Source: Paenibacillus sp. FSL K6-1330 (GTDB lineage Bacteria; Bacillota; Bacilli; Paenibacillales; Paenibacillaceae). From it: a stretch of 64,000 bases of DNA. Where the stretch lies: the NCBI RefSeq assembly GCF_037976825.1, contig NZ_CP150269.1, positions 2,741,501-2,805,500 on the forward strand, read 5' to 3'. Positions within the stretch are counted from its first letter, which is position 1, and each line of letters opens with the position of its first letter. The translations under genes and the position numbers were made by a program. This document shows positions 44,094 through 51,939 of the stretch, piece after piece. The notes under the pieces are model-generated. The model was given only the letters and a program-made list of their open reading frames with translations. It had not been told where the DNA came from and searched no databases.

Positions 44094-45188
44094 ATGACCA
44101 TGCAAATTTCTATATTCGGCGTCGGCTTGATCGGCGGTTCGTTAGCATTAAATTTCAAAGGAAAACCAGGCATAACCGTGACCGGTTATGCCCACACGCA
44201 AGAGTATGCCGACCAGGTTATCGCCAAGGGCGTTGTCGATAAAGTTACGCTTTCGGTAGAAGAAGCTGCCCAGGGCGCGGACATTATATTTTTGTGTGTT
44301 CCGGTAGGAAGTCTCGAGATGTACATAAAACGTCTGAGTGAATTGCGGCTTAAAACCGGATGCATTATTACGGATGTAGGCAGTACCAAAGCGAGTATTG
44401 CCGAATGCGCATCACAACTTGCGCTGAAGGATGCCTACTTTATCGGAGGACATCCGATGGCTGGTTCGGAAAGATCCGGTGTAGGCGCTGCTTCCACCGT
44501 ATTATTCGAGAATGCATATTATGTGCTTACTCCGCCGGATGAAGTCCCTCAGGAGAAGGTGGACGTACTCGTAGAGCTTCTATCGTATACGCGTGCACAC
44601 ATTGTAAAGGTGGAGCCGAGACTGCACGATGAGATTGTTGGAGCCATCAGTCATCTGCCTCATGTGATCGCAGTGGCTTTGGTGAACCAGATCAGCTCCT
44701 ACAATGATGATAATCCGTTATACCGTACGCTGGCTGCAGGCGGCTTTCGGGATATTACCCGTATCGCTTCCAGTGACCCGGTCGTTTGGCGGGACATTCT
44801 ATTAAATAACCGCAATGTCATGCTGCTGCTTTTACGAGACTGGAACGAAGGAATTCAGCGTTTCATGGATATGCTGGAGTCGAAGGACGGGCCAGCTATT
44901 GAAGAGGCCTTCCGCAGAGCGGGGGAATTCCGCAGCGTGCTCCCAGAGCGACGGAAGGGGATGATTGTATCCCAATACGATCTGTATCTGGACGTGCCTG
45001 ACCATCCGGGTATCATCGGCCGCATAGCGACGGATTTGGGGACAAATAGCATCAACCTCAGCAACATGCAGATTATCGAGAGTCGGGAAGATGTGCCGGG
45101 CGTGATGCGGCTTTCCTTCCGCAATGAAATTGAGCAGGAGCGGGCTAAGGAGCTATTGTTGTCGCAAGGGCACTCGGTGTACCAGTAA
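44094..45188 (+). CDS. tyrA: prephenate dehydrogenase
   Basis: This 364-residue enzyme makes 4-hydroxyphenylpyruvate. It has an N-terminal NAD fold (FGVGLIGGSLAL), TDVGSTKASI, GGHPMAGSERSG and AISHLPHVIA. A C-terminal ACT domain (VPDHPGIIGRIATDLG) suggests feedback control by tyrosine. ATG 44094 or 44100 could be used. It ends the supraoperon; the EPSP synthase gene that follows tyrA in B. subtilis is not present. Confidence 0.95.
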   Translation: MTMQISIFGVGLIGGSLALNFKGKPGITVTGYAHTQEYADQVIAKGVVDKVTLSVEEAAQGADIIFLCVPVGSLEMYIKRLSELRLKTGCIITDVGSTKASIAECASQLALKDAYFIGGHPMAGSERSGVGAASTVLFENAYYVLTPPDEVPQEKVDVLVELLSYTRAHIVKVEPRLHDEIVGAISHLPHVIAVALVNQISSYNDDNPLYRTLAAGGFRDITRIASSDPVVWRDILLNNRNVMLLLLRDWNEGIQRFMDMLESKDGPAIEEAFRRAGEFRSVLPERRKGMIVSQYDLYLDVPDHPGIIGRIATDLGTNSINLSNMQIIESREDVPGVMRLSFRNEIEQERAKELLLSQGHSVYQ

Positions 45189-45189
45189 T

Positions 45190-45217
45190 TTTCCGGTTGT
45201 TTTTAAACAACCGGAAA
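45190..45217. terminator. inverted repeat after tyrA
   Basis: TTTCCGGTTGTTT pairs perfectly with AAACAACCGGAAA; a T run is lacking, so termination may be partial. It immediately precedes the candidate small RNA promoter. Confidence 0.55.
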
Positions 45218-45234
45218 TAAATGCGTTTTCAGTG

Positions 45235-45263
45235 TTGACAAAATGAAAACGTATACATATAAT
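45235..45263 (+). promoter_or_regulatory. perfect sigma-A promoter of a candidate small RNA
   Basis: TTGACA (45235-45240), 17 bp, TATAAT (45258-45263). This is full consensus and has no gene close downstream. Confidence 0.88.
45243..45257 (+). promoter_or_regulatory. catabolite-response (cre)-like operator in the promoter spacer
   Basis: ATGAAAACGTATACA fits the CcpA consensus WTGNAANCGNWNNCW at every defined position. An 8-bp inverted repeat, CGTTTTCA (45224-45231) and TGAAAACG (45244-45251), also brackets the -35 box. Binding here would be expected to repress. Confidence 0.6.
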
Positions 45264-45269
45264 AAAAGT

Positions 45270-45349
45270 ACAGTATGGTTTCTCTCCACTCCTATCCAAA
45301 ATATTGCACTGTGTGCAACCGCCTTCAATGTTGAAGGCGGATTTTTTTT
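45270..45349 (+). ncRNA. candidate small regulatory RNA, about 80 nt
   Basis: From the consensus promoter, transcription would start near 45270 and run into the terminator CCGCCTTCAA-TG-TTGAAGGCGG plus eight T (45319-45349). A second hairpin, TTGCAC-TGT-GTGCAA (45304-45318), lies directly before it. The 5' part is unpaired and CU-rich (TTTCTCTCCACTCCTATCC, 45279-45297), of the kind that pairs with ribosome sites of target mRNAs in Gram-positive small RNAs such as FsrA or RsaI. There is no open reading frame of note. Alternatively it is an attenuated leader for the sigma factor gene at 45599, but that gene has a promoter-like element of its own. Confidence 0.65.
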
Positions 45350-45388
45350 GTCCTTTTTCCTATCAGTGGGAAATCTACTGCCACAAAC

Positions 45389-45417
45389 CTGAACTTTTCT
45401 CCAATATGTGCTATAAT
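45389..45417 (+). promoter_or_regulatory. predicted promoter of the ECF sigma operon
   Basis: CTGAAC (45389-45394), 17 bp, TATAAT (45412-45417) with a TGC extended -10. The TGAAC core of the -35 also resembles ECF-type -35 elements, so self-regulation is possible but unproven. Confidence 0.5.
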
Positions 45418-45598
45418 GCTAGAGTGCTAGTGTAGAAGATTTGGGGAAATTGCCAAATACATAGAATAGTCAGACATCTTGAGGCGTAACTATATATGGT
45501 TTGACGGTACTTTTGCACAAATCCTTGATCATTGCATCCGTGGAGATGTATTGGACAGGGAAGAGGCACCGGATGGTGAAGGAGGAACGAAAAATCAT

Positions 45599-46192
45599 AT
45601 GACGGATTCCCAACTAATCCAAGAAATTAAGCAAGGCGACACCGAACTTTATTCCGAATTAATGCGGCGTTATCAGAGAAAAATATTAGCATTTGTCTAT
45701 CATATGTTAAAAAGTTCGCACATGGAGCTTATGGCTGAAGATTTATGTTCGGAAACATTTTATAAGGCTTTCCGGAGCTTGCACTCATTCCGGGAAGTGG
45801 ATGCATCCTTCTCGACCTGGCTCTATACGATTGCCCGCAACACCGTGCTCAGCGAATTGCGCAAGCATCGAAGCGGCACATTGCCGCTGGAGGAGAGCGG
45901 GGTCGTGCCAGTGGCTCCGATGGAAGTTGCTCCGGAGCAGGCCATACTACGCAGTGAACGAGTACATATGGTAAGGGAAGCAATAAATAATTTACCGGAG
46001 AAACAGAGGTCGGCGCTGATTCTTCGGGAGTATGATCAACTGGATTATCAGGAAATCGCAGATATTTTAGGTCAAAGTGTCAGTTCGGTTAAGTCGTTGT
46101 TGTTCAGAGCTCGCGGCAGTGTCAAAATTCAGCTCGAACCCTATTTTTATGAGCCGGTTTTTGAGGATCTGAGAGGGATGAAGAATAGATGA
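45599..46192 (+). CDS. ECF-type RNA polymerase sigma factor
   Basis: This 197-residue protein has sigma region 2 (YQRKILAFVYHMLKSS, AEDLCSETFYKAFRSL, FSTWLYTIARN) and region 4 (LPEKQRSALILREYDQLDYQ, ILGQSVSSVKSLLFRAR). It is followed, with an ATGA overlap, by a membrane zinc-finger anti-sigma factor, the standard ECF pairing. ATG 45599 has GGAGGA 12 nt upstream, a little far. I cannot assign it to SigW, SigX or another named group from sequence alone. Regulon unknown; cell-envelope stress is the common role. Confidence 0.9.
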   Translation: MTDSQLIQEIKQGDTELYSELMRRYQRKILAFVYHMLKSSHMELMAEDLCSETFYKAFRSLHSFREVDASFSTWLYTIARNTVLSELRKHRSGTLPLEESGVVPVAPMEVAPEQAILRSERVHMVREAINNLPEKQRSALILREYDQLDYQEIADILGQSVSSVKSLLFRARGSVKIQLEPYFYEPVFEDLRGMKNR

Positions 46193-46791
46193 CTTGCGAT
46201 GAAGCCCAAGAGCTGATGGAAACTGTCTGGGATTTGCCGGACAATGATCTGCGGCGACAACGGCTGATCGCACATGTTCAAACCTGCAGCTCATGTGCAG
46301 CGGAGTACGAAATGTGGGTGGAAAGCCAGAACATGGTTCATGTTCTGGAGCATGAGATCCCCGACATGGACGCTGAACAGATCAACCGAAACGTGATGGA
46401 CCGCATTTATCGTGATTTCCCGTGGCTGGTGGAGGAAACGTCTAAGAGTCGGGCGGTAAGCCGAGTGTTCCGCAAACGGCTGACACTTATGATTGCCGGT
46501 TTTTTGGCTCTGTTTGTATGCAGCTTCGTTTATTTTGCAGCGACTGGCAACCAGCCGAAGCCGGTTCCGGAAGCGGTAACGACAGGGATAATCCCTACAG
46601 GGGTGGCTGACACGGCCCAAACCCTGAACACTAAGGACGATTATAACATTCCGAAAACCAACAGCGGCATTATTGATCCTTTTGTGGTTGATATGAGTCC
46701 GACTCAGCCAGAATATTGGATGATACTATCCTTATTGGGCATCGGATTCGCCATGTTTTTCCTGAAGAAGTTAAATCGGGTCCGAAGATAA
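46189..46791 (+). CDS. membrane anti-sigma factor with zinc-finger domain
   Basis: This 200-residue protein has an N-terminal zinc-binding anti-sigma domain (HVQTCSSCAAEY, HxxxCxxC) and a transmembrane helix at about 100-118 (LTLMIAGFLALFVCSFVYF). A Pro/Thr-rich extracytoplasmic stretch and a second C-terminal helix (WMILSLLGIGFAMFFL) follow. It should hold the sigma factor at 45599 inactive until proteolysis. It overlaps that gene by 4 nt. The second helix puts the tail back in the cytoplasm. Confidence 0.87.
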   Translation: MTCDEAQELMETVWDLPDNDLRRQRLIAHVQTCSSCAAEYEMWVESQNMVHVLEHEIPDMDAEQINRNVMDRIYRDFPWLVEETSKSRAVSRVFRKRLTLMIAGFLALFVCSFVYFAATGNQPKPVPEAVTTGIIPTGVADTAQTLNTKDDYNIPKTNSGIIDPFVVDMSPTQPEYWMILSLLGIGFAMFFLKKLNRVRR

Positions 46792-46819
46792 AAAGTGGTT
46801 AGGATGGAGGAGATGCGGC

Positions 46820-47407
46820 ATGCAAATCGGCTTGGTTCGTCATGGATTAACGGATTGGAATGCGTTAGGCAAAATCCAAGGTCAAACGGACATTCCACTG
46901 AATGAGGAAGGCCGTCGTCAAGCGCGTTTGCTTGGGGAAAGACTTCTGCAAGAGCCTTACCGATGGGACTTTGCGGTTAGCAGCGGACTTTCCCGTGCTG
47001 AGGAAACAGCAAAGATCATCTCGTCCATGCTGAACATTCCATTGATACCACCGGATAATCGTTTGCGCGAGCGCAAGTACGGTCAGGTGGAAGGGTTGAC
47101 AGCGGAAGAGCGTGAATCGCGGTTTGGTGCCGATTGGCACCTGCTCGATTTGGGACAGGAGACGGATCTGGAGCTTCAATCCAGGGGGCTTGTCTTTCTG
47201 GATGATATGTGGCATAAACACCCGGATGCCAATATTCTGGTTGTCAGCCACGGTGGTTTTTTAGCGCAGCTATATAAGCTGGTGTGCCGCGGCGTCCTGA
47301 GCGAGCGGATCGGCAATCTGTCGCTCACCGTCCTGGAGAGAAAAGATGATGACTGGTCTCCCTTGCTGTTTAACTGTACCAAACATCTGTTGACAAAACA
47401 GTCGTAG
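46820..47407 (+). CDS. histidine phosphatase family protein
   Basis: This 195-residue protein of the phosphoglycerate mutase-like superfamily carries the catalytic LVRHGLTDWN (His8), the second arginine in SGLSRAEETA, the acid in RERKYGQVEG and VVSHGGFLAQL. Members dephosphorylate sugar phosphates, nucleotides or cofactors; the substrate cannot be told. GGAGGAG precedes ATG. It is 28 nt after the anti-sigma gene and may be co-transcribed. Confidence 0.87.
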   Translation: MQIGLVRHGLTDWNALGKIQGQTDIPLNEEGRRQARLLGERLLQEPYRWDFAVSSGLSRAEETAKIISSMLNIPLIPPDNRLRERKYGQVEGLTAEERESRFGADWHLLDLGQETDLELQSRGLVFLDDMWHKHPDANILVVSHGGFLAQLYKLVCRGVLSERIGNLSLTVLERKDDDWSPLLFNCTKHLLTKQS

Positions 47408-47427
47408 CATGGAGCTTCATGAATAGT

Positions 47428-47459
47428 AAAAAGAGCCTTCCCGCGGGAAGGCTCTTTTT
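47428..47459. terminator. bidirectional terminator
   Basis: AAAAAGAGCCTTCCC and GGGAAGGCTCTTTTT form a perfect stem with T runs on both strands. It separates the phosphatase from the convergent gene at 47493. Confidence 0.95.
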
Positions 47460-47492
47460 GTATCTATACTGGCGGTAGCTGACGGCCTCTTA

Positions 47493-47948
47493 CTATATAG
47501 TCACACACGAATCGGTCAGTTCAAAATACCACTCCAGGAAGGAGTTAAAGCTTTCCCATTGCGATTTCAATTTACCAGCAAAAAAATCCTCCATCGGCTG
47601 GCCCAATCCTAAGCCTAACACTTCGTCTGCGTTCTTATTATAAAAAAAGCCGAACTCTCCTTCAAAGCTATCCAACGGAATATATTCTTCAGGCAGGTTT
47701 AAAACGACATGAGTTCTATCCACGCCTAACATATAATCCGAAGAATTGATCATAAACCAACAAATCTGATAAATTTCACATCGTCTACTATAGAAAGTCG
47801 GACCATCCTCTGCATGCAAATAAAACGCAGCAAAATCTGAACTCAAATCGATGCCTAACTTTACTAATGCGTGTTCATACTCCTCTGCAATGTCTTCAAA
47901 CCACCAGTTTTTGCTTTTGCAATAATGGATCACTTTTTCCGATAGCAT
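47493..47948 (-). CDS. SMI1/KNR4 (SUKH) family protein
   Basis: This 151-residue acidic protein resembles SUKH domains: ALVKLGIDLSSDFAAFYLHAEDG near the N terminus, EGEFGFFYNKNADEV in the middle and SFNSFLEWYFEL at the end. In bacteria many SUKH proteins are immunity partners of polymorphic toxins, but no toxin gene is adjacent. ATG 47948 (minus strand) follows GGAGGAGC; a longer reading from 48005 has no site. It belongs to a two-gene minus-strand insertion. Confidence 0.6.
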   Translation of the reverse strand: MLSEKVIHYCKSKNWWFEDIAEEYEHALVKLGIDLSSDFAAFYLHAEDGPTFYSRRCEIYQICWFMINSSDYMLGVDRTHVVLNLPEEYIPLDSFEGEFGFFYNKNADEVLGLGLGQPMEDFFAGKLKSQWESFNSFLEWYFELTDSCVTI

Positions 47949-48101
47949 CTTGACTGCTCCTCCGATATAAAATAAACGATCAGAATGGTTTCCTAAGCAT
48001 ATCACATCGCCTTTTCTATCGTTGTTCGTATCTTGCTAAATTACGCTTTATAAGTCATTCGGGTACAGTCGATAAAATGGATAACTATATAGGACAAAGT
48101 T

Positions 48102-48860
48102 TTACGCTTCTGCTATTATAATAAACCGATGCTGCTGCACTTCGAAGTAGCCCTTCGTTCGGATAACCTGATGAACCTGATATAAAGGTTCGAGGTGGCG
48201 TTCCACCGTAAAATCAGGAATCTGCCAAGGGATCGCCTGTAGGTAATAGATCAGTGCACCGATGTCGTAAAACCGCTGCGGTGAAAAGTCCTCCCGGCTG
48301 AAGGTGACGTTGAAACCGTGGTCCTGCAGCTCTTGAACAGCGGTTCCCAGATTCCAATGAGCGAACTCTTCATTCAAGGGAACGCCAAACCACTCGTTGA
48401 TGCCATAACAGTCGGTTCCTCCGGATTGCTGGGTTACGAACACGCCATGATCGTTTAGAATTCTTTTGATTTCCGCCACGGAATAGGATTCATGCTGATT
48501 GATGATCAGATCAAAAAAATGATCCTTTAACGGAAGTGAGGAATCTTCTTCAAAATAGACAACCTTTACGCCAAGCGGTTCAAGTTTTTGCTGTGCAATC
48601 GGTACGTTTGGTTTATAGCCTTCGGTTGCATAGACCGTTTCCGGCAGTGGCTGGAGGGAGGATAAGAACTCTCCTCCGCCCGTACCCATGTCCAGCATCG
48701 TAGCGGCATTTCGCATCAACGGAATTACCATGCTGCCCAAAGACCAGGGGAGAGCATGGGACTGCATGCGGCCTGAAGCCGTAATTCGTGAGAAGTCCCA
48801 TCCTGAAAATTGTTGATCCATATCTTGAATAAAGGCCATAAATTCTGCTTCTTTTATCAT
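48102..48860 (-). CDS. class I SAM-dependent methyltransferase
   Basis: This 252-residue protein has the SAM-binding motif MLDMGTGGGEFL, the acidic YATEGYKPNV and FDLIINQHESY, the usual Rossmann methyltransferase order. The C-terminal half (RFYDIGALIYYLQAIPWQ) resembles small-molecule or tRNA-like methyltransferases of Firmicutes. The substrate is not known. ATG 48860 (minus strand) follows GGAGGA at 9 nt. Located between plus-strand genes, with an AT-rich region upstream. Confidence 0.8.
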   Translation of the reverse strand: MIKEAEFMAFIQDMDQQFSGWDFSRITASGRMQSHALPWSLGSMVIPLMRNAATMLDMGTGGGEFLSSLQPLPETVYATEGYKPNVPIAQQKLEPLGVKVVYFEEDSSLPLKDHFFDLIINQHESYSVAEIKRILNDHGVFVTQQSGGTDCYGINEWFGVPLNEEFAHWNLGTAVQELQDHGFNVTFSREDFSPQRFYDIGALIYYLQAIPWQIPDFTVERHLEPLYQVHQVIRTKGYFEVQQHRFIIIAEA

Positions 48861-49224
48861 TTCACATATCCTCCAAGCTTTTATAATGAATGGTACTTTC
48901 ATTTTTATAAAAAGCTCTTAAGGGAGGCCCTCGAATTCGATTTGCACCTAGTTATATCTCATGTTCTGGAGTTCTCATGATTTTATTCCTCCTGTAGTGA
49001 TTGAATAATTCCTTCATATAAAGCGGTTTTTTATTTGATTTAGATGTAATACATTATATGTAAATTCTCTGCAACACTTAGTAAGTATTCTATCATTTAA
49101 TAAGAGAGCATAGTCATTTCTATATACAAAAAAACAAAAAAATATTTCGTTAAACCGAAGCGTATCAGGTATCAAATGTCTCAAACCTTCCCATAATGGT
49201 TGTAAAACGGCGAGGCGATGGAAG
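48861..49224. other. AT-rich intergenic region
   Basis: About 360 bp between the divergent methyltransferase and the gene at 49225. It is visibly richer in A and T than its surroundings, with short dispersed T and A runs. I see no gene, no clear terminator and no convincing promoter pair. Confidence 0.5.
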
Positions 49225-50376
49225 ATGAATCTAGCGGATATGCTCACATATGCCGATATTGGACAGCTTAGCAATATAGCGAATCACTATGATTGTGACG
49301 CTAAGCGGAATTCAAAGCACGAACTGATCCAGAGTATTCTGTCCAAGCTCGGACGCAGAGAGTTTTTCGAGGAGCAGGTCAGCAGCTTGTCACCAAGCGA
49401 TTTGCGTTTTCTGAACAACCTGGCATTTGACACTCGAACAGGCTACAGTCTGGAAGAATTGACGGCTGCGATCCGTCATGCGGCGGAATTGGAGGAGAAG
49501 GATGATCAAGCCTCTTCAAACAAGAAAGCTGCCGCCGCCAAAACGGAAAGTCCGCGTGAGGCGGTCGCACGTTATCGCCGAAGCGGCTGGTTGTTTAACG
49601 GTTTTACCCATTCCACCAAGTATTTGTTTCAAGTGCCATCGGATTTGAAGGAGCGGTTTCGTGACGTGCTTCGGGAGCGGCTTCATCAAAATCTGCAGCG
49701 ATTAAGTGATGACCCGGAAGCGTACCGGGATGAGCAGGGACTAGCCGCAGAAGATCTCATGCTGATTCTTAAATATGTCGGCAGACATGATATTGAGTTG
49801 AATCAGGAAGGATTTATGTATAGGCGAAATCAGCAGCAGCTCATGAGTACGCTGCATATAACGGAACCGCCCATTACCAAGGGATCATGGCGGTTCGGGT
49901 ATGGCCGCTCTTGCATTGAATATCCCGACCGGTTTGCGCTGCTGTACGATTATGCTTACGCTAAAAAATGGATCAGGGAAAACAATGCCCGGTTGATCCT
50001 CACCGAAAGTGGAACTGCGTTTATGGAGGAAGGAAATCAAGTTAGCGTGATACAGATATTCCGCTTTTGGTTAAGACTTTATAAAGGCGCAATTCCCAAT
50101 ATCTCTTCTCTTGTATACTGGATCAGTCAATGCGCAAGAGATTGGGTCACCGCAGCCTCTCTTTACGAATCGCTGGGCTGGCTAATCCGTCCTTTCTATT
50201 ATGACAGTCCGCAAAATATTTTGGAGCAGCGGATTATCCGTATGCTAATGCATTTGGGGATGCTCAGAATAGGGGAGAGTCAGAGCATGGGAACTTCGTA
50301 CAAAATGACCGCGCTTGGCCTCAAGGCCGCGGAAGCCGGCATACATATCAGCGATTCGAAAGATTTGATCCTCTAG
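49225..50376 (+). CDS. hypothetical protein, possibly winged-helix/SAP-like
   Basis: This 383-residue soluble protein is not recognised. The N-terminal 80 residues (SNIANHYDCDAKRNSKHELIQ, LSPSDLRFLNNLAFD) look like a small helical SAP-like or helicase-associated module. A Lys/Ala-rich linker follows at about 95-110, then an alpha/beta region with several tryptophans. The C terminus (RMLMHLGMLRIGES, YKMTALGLKAAEAG) has the look of a winged helix. A DNA-related role is only a guess. GAGG is 9 nt before the ATG. Confidence 0.7.
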   Translation: MNLADMLTYADIGQLSNIANHYDCDAKRNSKHELIQSILSKLGRREFFEEQVSSLSPSDLRFLNNLAFDTRTGYSLEELTAAIRHAAELEEKDDQASSNKKAAAAKTESPREAVARYRRSGWLFNGFTHSTKYLFQVPSDLKERFRDVLRERLHQNLQRLSDDPEAYRDEQGLAAEDLMLILKYVGRHDIELNQEGFMYRRNQQQLMSTLHITEPPITKGSWRFGYGRSCIEYPDRFALLYDYAYAKKWIRENNARLILTESGTAFMEEGNQVSVIQIFRFWLRLYKGAIPNISSLVYWISQCARDWVTAASLYESLGWLIRPFYYDSPQNILEQRIIRMLMHLGMLRIGESQSMGTSYKMTALGLKAAEAGIHISDSKDLIL

Positions 50377-50488
50377 CATGGTTGTTTGGTTACATTTATT
50401 TGCAGCAGCCGTAAAAATTTTTGAAAGTAAAGTATTTAAAGGGAAAGAATATAAGGTATACGCAAATTTAGTTTGGAGGTGCATCCTA

Positions 50489-50668
50489 ATGGATAAGATG
50501 AAGGTTACTTACGAGGTTATGTTAGGTCTGGCGGCCGAAATGGTGTGGGACGAAGCATTGCGCAAGCATCGGAGTGAAGAGCTGTATAAAGAAATTGATG
50601 AAGCGCTGGCTTCCGGCGACGAAGTGGCTTTCCGAAACCTGACGGATGAACTGAGGACTTTGAATTGA
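50489..50668 (+). CDS. IDEAL domain protein
   Basis: This 59-residue protein (MDKMKVTYEVMLGLAAEMVW) ends in RSEELYKEIDEALASGDEVAFRNLTDEL, a clear IDEAL domain. In B. subtilis the neighbouring YpiB carries a UPF0302 domain plus a C-terminal IDEAL domain at this point of the map. Here only the IDEAL part is present as a free protein. GGAGGTG lies 9 nt before ATG. The function of the domain is not established. Confidence 0.82.
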   Translation: MDKMKVTYEVMLGLAAEMVWDEALRKHRSEELYKEIDEALASGDEVAFRNLTDELRTLN

Positions 50669-50700
50669 AGAAATGCTTCAGCGCATTTCTTCTTTTTTTT
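50667..50700 (+). terminator. Rho-independent terminator
   Basis: GAAGAAATGC-TTCAGC-GCATTTCTTC followed by eight T, overlapping the IDEAL gene stop. Confidence 0.92.
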
Positions 50701-50728
50701 GCTTTACCCGTCCTTCCACTCGTATAAT
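50699..50728 (+). promoter_or_regulatory. probable promoter of ypiF
   Basis: TTGCTT (50699-50704), 18 bp, TATAAT (50723-50728), starting at the tail of the preceding terminator. Confidence 0.55.
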
Positions 50729-50771
50729 GATAACAAAATGATGATGAGTGAGCAGAAAGGATGTACCTTGC

Positions 50772-51197
50772 ATGAAATTTAGTGAAGTAGACGAGCAGAC
50801 TTGGCCGGAACTAAAACCTTTTTTGGATACGTGCCTCATTCCGTTTACCGGATTATCGGGTTCGGAAACGCCATGGGAGGCTACAGCTGCGCTTGAACGG
50901 CTGCGGGATTTTATGGATTTGGCAGAAATTCCGTTTAAGGGAAGATTGGTTACATATCCTGCTATACAATATGGAAATACTGAAGATATAAAGCTTCTAA
51001 ATGAAGTTTGTCACAATGTCAAATTGATCGGGTTTAAATTTGTTGTTATCATGACAGCGGATGTTGAGCTCTCTAAAGAGGATGTGCCTGAAAGTACGCT
51101 TGTACTGTCCCGGCGCAGGTTGGAAGGCAATGAAGGTATCCCCCTCTCAGCCACCGTTTCCGGACAAATCAGTGAAATGTGGCAGCAGGAAAGCTAA
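50772..51197 (+). CDS. ypiF: DUF2487 family protein, YpiF-like
   Basis: This 141-residue protein begins MKFSEVDEQTWPELKPFLDT and includes LIPFTGLSGSETPWEAT and LVTYPAIQYG. It has the length and location of B. subtilis YpiF, directly upstream of qcrA. Function unknown. ATG 50772 follows AAAGGATG; the in-frame reading from 50748 adds eight residues without a better site. A small hairpin and the qcr promoter separate it from qcrA. Confidence 0.78.
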   Translation: MKFSEVDEQTWPELKPFLDTCLIPFTGLSGSETPWEATAALERLRDFMDLAEIPFKGRLVTYPAIQYGNTEDIKLLNEVCHNVKLIGFKFVVIMTADVELSKEDVPESTLVLSRRRLEGNEGIPLSATVSGQISEMWQQES

Positions 51198-51246
51198 GTT
51201 CAAATGTGACAAAAAACCAACAATTTGCGAAAGGGCTATTGGAAGC

Positions 51247-51265
51247 GAACCCAAATTTGGGGTTC
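51247..51265 (+). terminator. small hairpin after ypiF
   Basis: GAACCC (51247-51252) pairs with GGGTTC (51260-51265), followed only by AAATTCTT, so termination is weak. Confidence 0.4.
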
Positions 51266-51271
51266 AAATTC

Positions 51272-51300
51272 TTGACGGTCTTGGGTGCCTAAGATATTAT
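51272..51300 (+). promoter_or_regulatory. sigma-A promoter of qcrABC
   Basis: TTGACG (51272-51277), 17 bp, TATTAT (51295-51300), about 80 nt before qcrA. Confidence 0.72.
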
Positions 51301-51378
51301 TAGTATGTCCTAGTAAGTCGTGTGATTTTAATCATTGATGACACTTAAGAACGGTTGACAAAGGGGGTTGAACACAGA

Positions 51379-51924
51379 ATGAGCAGCAACCACAATGACG
51401 AGCATGAAGAATCGCACAATCCACCCCGACAGAAAGAGATGTCCCGCAGACAATTTCTTACATACACGTTGGGCGGTGCCACAGCTTATATGGCTGCTGG
51501 AGTAGTTTTGCCAATGCTTCGCTTTGCCGTTGATCCGATTCTTCAAAATAAAGAAGAAGGGTCTTTTGTAAAGGTCGCGGAAGAGAGCAAAATTACTAAC
51601 GATCCACAGGAATTCCATTTTGAGCTCAAACAGCAGGACGGCTGGTACAACAGTACAGCTACTTTGACGGCGTGGATTCGTAAGAACGATCAGGGTGAAA
51701 TTGTAGCGCTTTCACCAATTTGTAAGCATTTGGGATGCCTTGTTGGATGGAATAACAACAAAAATTTCCCTGATGAATACCACTGCCCTTGCCACGGTGC
51801 GCGTTATACACCGGACGGTAAGAACCTGGCAGTCGCGCCGAAGCCGCTTGACCAGTACGAGACGAAAATCGAGAACGGCTGGATTTACCTCGGCGCCATC
51901 GTGCCAAATACCGTAGTTAAATAG
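51379..51924 (+). CDS. qcrA: menaquinol:cytochrome c reductase, Rieske iron-sulfur subunit
   Basis: This 181-residue protein has a twin-arginine-like N terminus (SRRQFLTYTLGG) with one membrane anchor and the Rieske ligands CKHLGC and CPCHG. It accepts electrons from menaquinol bound to QcrB and passes them to the QcrC heme. GGGGG lies 12 nt before ATG 51379; TTG 51355 is in frame but precedes that site. First gene of qcrABC. Confidence 0.95.
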   Translation: MSSNHNDEHEESHNPPRQKEMSRRQFLTYTLGGATAYMAAGVVLPMLRFAVDPILQNKEEGSFVKVAEESKITNDPQEFHFELKQQDGWYNSTATLTAWIRKNDQGEIVALSPICKHLGCLVGWNNNKNFPDEYHCPCHGARYTPDGKNLAVAPKPLDQYETKIENGWIYLGAIVPNTVVK

Positions 51925-51939
51925 GAGGCGTAGATTCAG

